Origin: Idiomarina sp. PL1-037
GTDB lineage: Bacteria; Pseudomonadota; Gammaproteobacteria; Enterobacterales; Alteromonadaceae
Length of the DNA: 64,000 nt
Direction: 5' to 3'
Assembly (NCBI RefSeq): GCF_034422975.1
Contig: NZ_CP139873.1
Span: 1,054,001-1,118,000 of the forward strand
The notes below the pieces were generated by a model. It saw only the letters and a program-made list of their open reading frames with translations. It did no database searches and was not told the origin of the DNA. Both the position numbers and the translations under genes were made by a program. This document shows, piece after piece, positions 57,931-64,000 of this stretch (position 1 is its first letter; every line of letters starts with the position of its first letter).

Positions 57931-58689
57931 ATGCCTAATGCATCACTAGTGATTGCAAATTGGAAAATGAACGGAAATCGCAAGCTAACGAAAACAATGT
58001 CGACAGCTTTGCGGGAAAAACTTAATCAGCTACAGCAAGTTAAGTTAGTTATCTGTCCTCCGTTCACCCTTATTAGCGAGCTGGCTAATCAGTGTTATTA
58101 CGATGACATTGCCATTGGTGCTCAGAGTGTATCTGAATACACTGGCGGCGCTTTCACCGGTGAAATTTCAACCTCGCAGCTACAAGAGTTTGGTGTTAGC
58201 TACGTGCTAGTGGGACATTCAGAGCGTCGGCAGTTTTTCGCAGAAACCGACAAAATGGTGAATGAGAAGACCTTAGCTACGGTTAATGCTGGTATGACAG
58301 CGGTAATTTGTGTTGGCGAGAATAAAGCACAACGCGATGAGGGAAACACCTGGGAAGTTGTAGCAGAGCAAGCGCAAGCGGCTTTGGCTGACCTTCCTAA
58401 AGAGCAAGCCGGTAAAATTGTTTTGGCCTACGAGCCAGTTTGGGCAATTGGTACCGGAGAAACGGCTTCACCAGAACAAGCACAGGACGTTCATGCAAAA
58501 TTAAGAGCGTTACTGGTAGAGCAATTTGGCGCGATTGGTGAGAAAATGCCGTTATTGTACGGCGGCTCAGTTAAAGCTGACAACGCTGCCGAATTATTTG
58601 CGCAAAAAGACATTGACGGCGGCCTGATAGGTGGCGCAAGTTTGAAAGAGTCAGACTTTGTTGCTATTTGCCAAGCTGCTCAAGGGTAA
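57931..58689 (+). CDS. tpiA: Triose-phosphate isomerase
   Basis: Interconverts dihydroxyacetone phosphate and glyceraldehyde 3-phosphate. The 252-residue protein has Lys12 (NWKMNG), the His of LVGHSERR, the catalytic Glu in AYEPVWAIGTG and the phosphate loop GGSVKADN. Placed between glmM and secG as in many gammaproteobacteria. Confidence 0.98.
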   Translation: MPNASLVIANWKMNGNRKLTKTMSTALREKLNQLQQVKLVICPPFTLISELANQCYYDDIAIGAQSVSEYTGGAFTGEISTSQLQEFGVSYVLVGHSERRQFFAETDKMVNEKTLATVNAGMTAVICVGENKAQRDEGNTWEVVAEQAQAALADLPKEQAGKIVLAYEPVWAIGTGETASPEQAQDVHAKLRALLVEQFGAIGEKMPLLYGGSVKADNAAELFAQKDIDGGLIGGASLKESDFVAICQAAQG

Positions 58690-58693
58690 AATT

Positions 58694-59035
58694 ATGTACG
58701 AAATTTTGATGATCGCATTTCTCGTTGTCGCTTTGGTCTTAATTGGCTTTATTATGCTGCAACAAGGCAAAGGCGCAGACATGGGCGCATCTTTTGGCTC
58801 AGGAGCATCGAACACTGTTTTTGGTTCATCAGGTTCCGGTAACTTCCTGACCCGCGCAACAGCCGGGTTGGCGGTAGTGTTTTTCATTCTGAGCCTGGTA
58901 CTGGGTAACTTATCGACTTCTACTGATGAGTCATCAAATGACTTTTCAGACCTTTCAGTTCCGGCTGAAGAGCAAGAGTTACCTCCAGCTGATGATAAGT
59001 CAGACTCTGAATCTGACGTGCCGCCAATTGACTAA
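58694..59035 (+). CDS. secG: Protein translocase subunit SecG
   Basis: Accessory subunit of the SecYEG channel. The 113-residue protein (from ATG at 58694) has two membrane segments (about 2-20 and 52-72) separated by the cytoplasmic QQGKGADMGASFGSGASN motif, and an acidic C-terminal tail. The frame extends upstream into tpiA; the family N-terminus MYEILM fixes the start, 4 bases after the tpiA stop. Confidence 0.96.
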   Translation: MYEILMIAFLVVALVLIGFIMLQQGKGADMGASFGSGASNTVFGSSGSGNFLTRATAGLAVVFFILSLVLGNLSTSTDESSNDFSDLSVPAEEQELPPADDKSDSESDVPPID

Positions 59036-59041
59036 GATTTT

Positions 59042-59128
59042 GCAGAAGTGGTGGAATTGGTAGACACGCTACCTTGAGGGGGTAGTGCTCGTACGGGCGT
59101 GCGGGTTCAAGTCCCGCCTTCTGCACCA
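59042..59128 (+). tRNA. tRNA-Leu(GAG)
   Basis: An 87-base class II tRNA: acceptor GCAGAAG with CTTCTGC, anticodon GAG in CTTGAGG, a long variable arm (about TGCTCGTACGGGCGT), T arm GGGTTCAAGTCCC and encoded CCA. It lies 6 bases after secG, the same placement as E. coli leuU. Confidence 0.97.
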
Positions 59129-59158
59129 AAATTAACTCTCTGATTGTTGCCTCAGAGG

Positions 59159-59186
59159 TTGAAAATAAACGTAAAATACGTATAAT
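59159..59186 (+). promoter_or_regulatory. Promoter of the tRNA-fMet-rimP-nusA-infB unit
   Basis: TTGAAA at 59159-59164 and a perfect TATAAT at 59181-59186 are 16 bases apart. The start would be about 59193, 11 bases before the initiator tRNA. This matches the E. coli metY-rimP-nusA-infB arrangement. Confidence 0.75.
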
Positions 59187-59203
59187 GTGCAACAAGTTTC
59201 GGA

Positions 59204-59280
<77 letters not shown>

Positions 59281-59340
59281 ATTTTAGTAGCAGCATTTCG
59301 CATTAAGGCGTCGCTTTTGCTAAAATAACTGACAAAGGGT

Positions 59341-59420
59341 CCAGTGTTCAGAAAGCCCCGCAGCAGCTCGGGGCTTTTTGCTATGCGGCCTTAGCTATCT
59401 TAGGATAGCCAGAACACTGG
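59341..59420 (+). promoter_or_regulatory. Structured leader of rimP-nusA-infB
   Basis: CCAGTGTTC (59341-59349) is exactly complementary to GAACACTGG (59412-59420), enclosing two hairpins: the terminator-like stem at 59352-59377 and GCTATC-TTAG-GATAGC at 59394-59409. This predicts a three-way junction. Its closing arm shares GG with the next terminator (59419-59439), so the two structures compete in part. Confidence 0.6.
59352..59379 (+). terminator. Leader terminator 1 (after tRNA-fMet)
   Basis: AAAGCCCCG (59352-59360) pairs with CGGGGCTTT (59369-59377) around an 8-base loop, with five Ts to 59379. It could separate the tRNA from most mRNA synthesis. Confidence 0.85.
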
Positions 59421-59439
59421 GCGCTTGCGCCCTTTTTTT
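59419..59439 (+). terminator. Leader terminator 2 (before rimP)
   Basis: GGGCGC pairs with GCGCCC (59419-59432) followed by seven Ts. It ends 18 bases before the rimP start codon, so rimP-nusA-infB needs read-through; NusA-dependent control at such leader terminators is known in E. coli. Confidence 0.85.
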
Positions 59440-59456
59440 GTTTCAGGAGGCAGTAA

Positions 59457-59915
59457 TTGGCAAATTTGCAAGAACGGTTAACCGATATAATTCGGCCGGC
59501 GGTAGAAGCGCTGGACTTTGAATTGTGGGGCGTAGAGTTTATCCGCGCCGGTAAGTTTTCAACGTTACGGGTTTATATCGATCATCCGGAAGGTATCAGT
59601 GTGGATAACTGTGCAGACGTGAGTTATCAGGTCAGTTCACTACTGGATGTTGAAGACCCTATCAATGTTGAATACAACCTGGAAGTGTCCTCTCCGGGAA
59701 TGGAAAGACCGTTTTTTAATGCCGAACAAATGCAGCCTTATATAAAAGAAACCGTTGCTTTTGAACTAATAGCGGCGCAAAAGAACAAAAGAAAATTTAA
59801 GGCAGAATTGATTGCGGTTGAGGGAGAAGAACTGACCCTTGCCGTTGATAACGATACTTTTCAGGTGAATATGCGCGATGTGAAAAACGCTCACCTGGTT
59901 CCGGCATTTGATTAA
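59457..59915 (+). CDS. rimP: Ribosome maturation factor RimP
   Basis: Needed for 30S subunit maturation. The 152-residue protein has the family motifs DFELWGVEFIR, RVYIDHPEGISVDNCADVS, LEVSSPGMERPFF and a C-terminal SH3-like domain ending AHLVPAF. The start is TTG, with AGGAGG (59445-59450) six bases upstream; the family alignment begins there (ANLQERLTDII). It precedes nusA by 26 bases. Confidence 0.95.
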   Translation: MANLQERLTDIIRPAVEALDFELWGVEFIRAGKFSTLRVYIDHPEGISVDNCADVSYQVSSLLDVEDPINVEYNLEVSSPGMERPFFNAEQMQPYIKETVAFELIAAQKNKRKFKAELIAVEGEELTLAVDNDTFQVNMRDVKNAHLVPAFD

Positions 59916-59941
59916 AAGATTGCGTTGGCGAGGCAGCACTC

Positions 59942-61441
59942 ATGAGTAAAGAAATACTGTTAGTCGCAGAAGCGGTTTCAAACGAAAAAGCAGTACCACG
60001 CGAAAAGATATTTGAAGCGTTAGAGTCAGCGTTGGCTCATGCGACCAAAAAGAAGTACGACGGCGATATTGAAGTTCGTATTGATATCGATCGTACCACC
60101 GGCGAATTTGATACATTTCGTCGTTGGTTGGTCGTTGAAGACACGGATTTAGGGTTAGAACACCCTTACCGTGAAATTAGCTTGTCAGCAGCGCAATACG
60201 AAGATTCATCGGTTCAGGCTGGTGATTACGTAGAAGAACAAATCGATTCGATAGAGTTTGACCGTATTACGACCCAAACGGCAAAACAGGTTATTGTACA
60301 AAAGGTGCGTGAAGCTGAACGAGCTCAAGTTGTCGATGAATATCGCGAGCAAGTGGGCGAAATGGTCAGCGGTATTGTTAAGCGTGCAAATCGGGAACAC
60401 GTTATTCTGGATTTAGGTAATAACGCAGAAGCAATTATTTATCGCGACGAAATGTTACCGCGAGAATCGGTGCGTCCAGGTGACCGTATTCGCGGGTTGC
60501 TTTATGACGTTCGTCCGGAAGCCCGGGGTGCACAATTATTTGTAAGCAGAACCAATCCTAATTTCTTGTTGGAATTGTTCCGTATCGAAGTGCCTGAAAT
60601 AGGTGAAGAGATGATTGAGCTTCGCGGTGCTGCCCGAGACCCGGGTTCGCGTGCTAAAATTGCGGTTAAGAGCAATGATAAGCGCATAGATCCTGTTGGG
60701 GCTTGCGTCGGTATGCGCGGTGCACGAGTTCAAGCGGTCTCTGGTGAACTTGGTGGTGAGCGCGTAGACATTGTGCTTTGGGATGACAATCCAGCACAGT
60801 ACGTCATTAACGCGATGGCACCTGCTGAAGTCGCGTCTATAGTTGTGGATGAAGATGCACACACTATGGATATTGCGGTTGCAGCAGATAATCTGGCGCA
60901 AGCTATTGGTAAAGGTGGACAGAACGTTCGCCTTGCCAGCCAGCTAACCGGCTGGACGCTGAATGTTATGACCGAAGACGATTTCAACGAAAAAAATGAA
61001 GCGGAAACTCAGCGCCTATTGAACTTGTTCGTATCGACTTTAGATATCGATGAAGATTTTGCAAGTGTACTGGTTGATGAAGGCTTCTCTTCACTTGAAG
61101 AAGTGGCTTATGTCCCGGTTGCAGAATTCCTTGATATTGAAGGAATGGACGAAGATATCGTAGAAGAATTACGTAGCAGAGCACGTGCTTATTTAACCAC
61201 GAAAGCTCTGGCTACAGAAGAATCTCTGGAATCGGCTGAACCAGACGACACACTGTTGAACCTGGAAGGAATGGAGCGTCATCTGGCTTATGTGTTAGCC
61301 AGTAAAGGCGTGACAACTCTGGAAGAGTTAGCGGAACAGGGCGTTGACGACTTAGCCGATATTGAAGAATTAAATGAACAGCAGGCTGGCGATTTGATTA
61401 TGAAAGCCCGCAATATTTGCTGGTTCAATGAAGAACAGTAG
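59942..61441 (+). CDS. nusA: Transcription termination/antitermination factor NusA
   Basis: Binds RNA polymerase and affects pausing, termination and antitermination. The 499-residue protein (E. coli 495) has the N-terminal polymerase-binding domain, an S1 domain at about 135-200 (GEMVSGIVKRANREHVILDL), tandem KH domains (VGMRGARVQAVSGELGGER, IGKGGQNVRLASQLTGW), and two acidic C-terminal helix-hairpin-helix repeats (about 365-430 and 440-495) as in E. coli. Confidence 0.98.
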   Translation: MSKEILLVAEAVSNEKAVPREKIFEALESALAHATKKKYDGDIEVRIDIDRTTGEFDTFRRWLVVEDTDLGLEHPYREISLSAAQYEDSSVQAGDYVEEQIDSIEFDRITTQTAKQVIVQKVREAERAQVVDEYREQVGEMVSGIVKRANREHVILDLGNNAEAIIYRDEMLPRESVRPGDRIRGLLYDVRPEARGAQLFVSRTNPNFLLELFRIEVPEIGEEMIELRGAARDPGSRAKIAVKSNDKRIDPVGACVGMRGARVQAVSGELGGERVDIVLWDDNPAQYVINAMAPAEVASIVVDEDAHTMDIAVAADNLAQAIGKGGQNVRLASQLTGWTLNVMTEDDFNEKNEAETQRLLNLFVSTLDIDEDFASVLVDEGFSSLEEVAYVPVAEFLDIEGMDEDIVEELRSRARAYLTTKALATEESLESAEPDDTLLNLEGMERHLAYVLASKGVTTLEELAEQGVDDLADIEELNEQQAGDLIMKARNICWFNEEQ

Positions 61442-61467
61442 AACGATCAGCGGAGGTACAACAGACT

Positions 61468-64000
61468 ATGGAAGAAGTAACGCTCGATAAGCTGGCCACA
61501 GATGTCGGTACAACAGTTGATCGTCTGGTTCAGCAGTTCGCTGAAGCGGGCATGACCAAGAAAGCGGGTGATTCTGTTAACGAAGAAGAAAAACAGAAAT
61601 TACTGGCTCACTTGAACCGTCAGCACGGCGGTGGCGGCAGCTCTGAACCCAGCAAAATGACGTTAAAGCGTAAAACGAAAAGTACACTAAATGTCGGTGG
61701 TGGTAGAGACGCTAAATCTGTTCAGGTAGAAGTACGTAAAAAGCGTACCTACGTGAAGCGTTCAGCAACTGAAGAGCAGGAACGTGAGGAACAGGAGCGC
61801 TTAGCTAAAGAAAAAGAAGCTGAAGAGGCGAAGCTTCGCGAAGAAGAAAAGCAACGTGAAGAAGAGCAGCAGCGTAAAGAAGCCGAAGCGAAAGCGAAGG
61901 CAGAACGCGAAAAAGCTGAGAAAGAAAAAGCTGAGAAAGAAAAGCTGCGCAAAGAAAAAGAGAAAGAGCGTCAAAAAGCAGAAGCTGAAAAGCGTGCAGC
62001 AATGACTCCTGAAGAGCGTGAAGCAGCAGACAAAGCGAAAGCTGAGGCTGAAAAGTTGAAACGTCAGCAGGAAGAAGAAGCGCGTAAAAAAGCGGAAAAA
62101 GAAGCGGAAGCTCAAGCGGAAGAAGCTCGTAAACTGGCAGAAGAAAACGCAAAACGCTGGGAAGAAGAAGAGCAAAAACGCAAGCAGCAAGAGCAGGAAG
62201 ACGTACACTTTACAACGTCGTCTACCGCTCAAGAAGCTGAAGACGCACAAGACTTTGACGAAGAGCGTAAAAGCCGTAAACGCGGTAAAAAACGTCGTCG
62301 TAAAGATGAAGAAAGCGATGAGACTCCACGCCGCGAGAAGCGTCGTAAAGGTGGTCGTCGCGGCTCATCGCTGCAGCAGGGCTTCAATAAACCAGCTCAG
62401 CCAGTTGAACGAGACGTGAAAATTGGTGAGACCATTACCGTTGGTGAACTCGCTAACCGTATGGCGGTTAAGGCCAGTGACCTTATCAAAACCATGATGA
62501 AAATGGGTGAGATGGTTACCATTAACCAGATTCTTGATCAGGACACAGCCGCCCTGGTGGTTGAAGAACTGGGTCACAAACCTGCGCTAGTGAAAGATAA
62601 TGCGCTGGAAGAAGAAGTGCTTTCTGACCGTCAGGAAGGCGGAGAAGAGGCACCTCGTGCGCCGGTCGTTACTGTTATGGGTCACGTTGACCATGGTAAG
62701 ACATCGTTGCTGGATTACATTCGTAAAGCCAAAGTTGCATCAGGGGAAGCGGGTGGTATTACTCAGCACATTGGTGCGTACCACGTTGAAACGGGTCACG
62801 GCATGGTAACTTTCCTGGATACTCCAGGACACGCCGCCTTTACTTCTATGCGTGCACGTGGTGCCGGCGCAACAGACGTTGTCATTCTCGTAGTTGCAGC
62901 GGACGACGGTGTTATGCCGCAAACCAAAGAAGCGGTTCAGCACGCAAAAGCAGCTGGCGTACCTCTGGTGGTTGCTGTGAACAAGATGGATAAAGAAGGC
63001 GCAGATCCAGATCGTGTCAAAAACGAACTGTCTCAGTTAGATGTTATTCCTGAAGACTGGGGTGGTGACGTGCAGTTTATTCCACTGTCGGCTCACACCG
63101 GTGAAGGCATAGATGAGCTGTTGGAAGCCATTTTGCTTCAATCCGAAGTCTTGGATTTACGCGCAGAAGAAACCGGCATGGCGTCAGGTATTGTGGTTGA
63201 ATCGCGCTTGGATCGTGGCCGGGGGCCGGTAGCAACGATATTGGTTCAGCGTGGTTTGCTGAAGCAGGGTGACGTCGTACTATGTGGTCTTGAATACGGT
63301 CGCATCCGTGCTATGCGTGATGAAACCGGCAAAGAAATTAAAGAAGCAGGTCCATCTATTCCTGTAGAAATACTAGGTCTGTCTGGTGTTCCTCAGGCTG
63401 GTGATGAAGCTACAGTTGTCAAAGATGAGCGTAAAGCGCGTGAAGTTGCTAACTACCGTCAGGGTAAATATCGCGATGTGAAATTAGCGAAGCAGCAAAA
63501 AGCGAAACTGGAAAACATGTTTGCGGACATGGCTGAAGGGGATGTTGCTGAGCTGAATATTGTACTTAAGTCTGATGTACAAGGTTCACTGGAGGCCATT
63601 TCTGATGCGTTGACTAAGCTTTCTACTGAGGAAGTGAAAGTGAACATCATCGGTAGCGGCGTTGGTGGTATCACTGAAACCGATATTTCTCTGGCCAGTG
63701 CGTCAAATGCCATTGTTGTTGGTTTTAACGTTCGCGCGGAAGCTGCAGCCAGAAAGCTGGTTGAACAGGAAAGTGTCGACTTACGCTATTACAGCGTTAT
63801 TTATGACTTAATTGACGAAGTTAAAGCGGCAATGAGCGGTATGCTGCAGCCTGAGTTTAAACAGCAGATCATTGGTTTGGCTGAAGTTCGTGATGTCTTT
63901 AAATCACCTAAGATTGGAGCCATTGCTGGTTGTATGGTCACTGAAGGTGTGGTGAAGCGTTCTGCTCCAATTCGTGTATTGCGTGATAACGTTGTTATTT
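61468..64000 (+). CDS. infB: Translation initiation factor IF-2 (3' end cut by window edge)
   Basis: GTPase that brings formyl-Met-tRNA to the 30S subunit. The frame starts at ATG 61468 (CGGAGG 11 bases upstream) and is still open at base 64000, with 844 codons present of an expected total near 890. Domains: N-terminal IF2N (about 1-55), a very charged Lys/Glu/Arg/Ala coiled region (about 90-255), a second IF2N-like domain (about 310-365), then the GTPase with G1 GHVDHGKT at 405-412, DTPGH and NKMD, and the start of the C-terminal domains. Internal starts for shorter IF2 forms are possible but I cannot assign one. Confidence 0.97.
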   Translation, partial: MEEVTLDKLATDVGTTVDRLVQQFAEAGMTKKAGDSVNEEEKQKLLAHLNRQHGGGGSSEPSKMTLKRKTKSTLNVGGGRDAKSVQVEVRKKRTYVKRSATEEQEREEQERLAKEKEAEEAKLREEEKQREEEQQRKEAEAKAKAEREKAEKEKAEKEKLRKEKEKERQKAEAEKRAAMTPEEREAADKAKAEAEKLKRQQEEEARKKAEKEAEAQAEEARKLAEENAKRWEEEEQKRKQQEQEDVHFTTSSTAQEAEDAQDFDEERKSRKRGKKRRRKDEESDETPRREKRRKGGRRGSSLQQGFNKPAQPVERDVKIGETITVGELANRMAVKASDLIKTMMKMGEMVTINQILDQDTAALVVEELGHKPALVKDNALEEEVLSDRQEGGEEAPRAPVVTVMGHVDHGKTSLLDYIRKAKVASGEAGGITQHIGAYHVETGHGMVTFLDTPGHAAFTSMRARGAGATDVVILVVAADDGVMPQTKEAVQHAKAAGVPLVVAVNKMDKEGADPDRVKNELSQLDVIPEDWGGDVQFIPLSAHTGEGIDELLEAILLQSEVLDLRAEETGMASGIVVESRLDRGRGPVATILVQRGLLKQGDVVLCGLEYGRIRAMRDETGKEIKEAGPSIPVEILGLSGVPQAGDEATVVKDERKAREVANYRQGKYRDVKLAKQQKAKLENMFADMAEGDVAELNIVLKSDVQGSLEAISDALTKLSTEEVKVNIIGSGVGGITETDISLASASNAIVVGFNVRAEAAARKLVEQESVDLRYYSVIYDLIDEVKAAMSGMLQPEFKQQIIGLAEVRDVFKSPKIGAIAGCMVTEGVVKRSAPIRVLRDNVVI

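Noticed and set aside
61801..62250. Reverse-strand frames rich in Phe, Leu and Ser opposite infB
   Set aside because: They mirror the Lys/Glu-rich repeat codons of the IF2 N-terminal region and have no independent support.

Overview
The window looks like a chromosomal core segment of a marine gammaproteobacterium of the Alteromonadales type, most likely close to Idiomarina. This is inferred from protein resemblance and gene order (folC-dedD-cvpA-purF; tig-clpP-clpX-lon-hupB-ppiD; nadK-recN-bamE; grpE-dnaK-dnaJ; dapB-carA-carB-greA; yhbY/rlmE-ftsH-folP-glmM-tpiA-secG-tRNA-Leu-tRNA-fMet-rimP-nusA-infB); no database search was possible. Genes are densely packed and both window edges cut a gene (folC at the left, infB at the right). 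I see no insertion sequence, prophage, integrase, CRISPR array or recognisable defence locus, so the window is mainly housekeeping DNA with a few small accessory genes.

Layout. 1-3.8 kb: end of the folC-dedD-cvpA-purF run, facing astB. 5.4-9.8 kb: topA, an orphan TadE-like gene with an unusual leader, and folD on the other strand. 10-10.4 kb: four tRNA genes (Pro-Arg-His-Pro, the two Pro copies identical). 10.5-19.3 kb: a small conserved-type protein, then the protein-quality-control block tig, clpP, clpX, lon, hupB, ppiD, with well-formed terminators and a heat-shock-type promoter before lon. 19.3-26.3 kb: a six-gene minus-strand moxR-DUF58-DUF4381-batA-batB/C-batD operon with coupled or overlapping starts. 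26.5-29.9 kb: fadI-fadJ, preceded by a FadR-type operator. 29.9-39.7 kb, minus strand: a large sensory GGDEF-EAL protein, an M16 protease, bamE, recN (with an SOS box) and nadK. 39.8-44.7 kb: grpE-dnaK-dnaJ with sigma-32-type promoters, then an M48 lipoprotein protease. 44.8-51.9 kb: a DAACS symporter overlapping dapB, then carA-carB-greA behind a candidate attenuator. 52-52.9 kb: an orphan CI-type HTH regulator and yhbY. 53-64 kb: rlmE-ftsH-folP-glmM-tpiA-secG, tRNA-Leu, initiator tRNA-Met and rimP-nusA-infB with a heavily structured leader.

How it fits together. Much of the window serves protein folding and turnover (trigger factor, ClpXP, Lon, PpiD, GrpE-DnaK-DnaJ, FtsH), and several of these genes carry sigma-32-like promoter sequences. 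Other groups serve translation and RNA (tRNAs, RlmE, RimP, NusA, IF2, YhbY), nucleotide, folate and amino-acid synthesis (PurF, FolC, FolD, FolP, CarAB, DapB) and fatty-acid oxidation (FadIJ).

The least ordinary signals are regulatory. They are: an intrinsic terminator lying inside the 5' coding region of the TadE-like gene, behind a hairpin that could switch to cover its ribosome-binding site; a terminator in the carAB leader that an upstream in-frame reading frame runs through; a nested double-terminator leader before rimP-nusA; three alternating copies of a heptamer in the moxR leader; and a palindrome just upstream of the orphan CI-like regulator. All are sequence observations with inferred function. 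I do not find a clear, wholly new multi-gene system.
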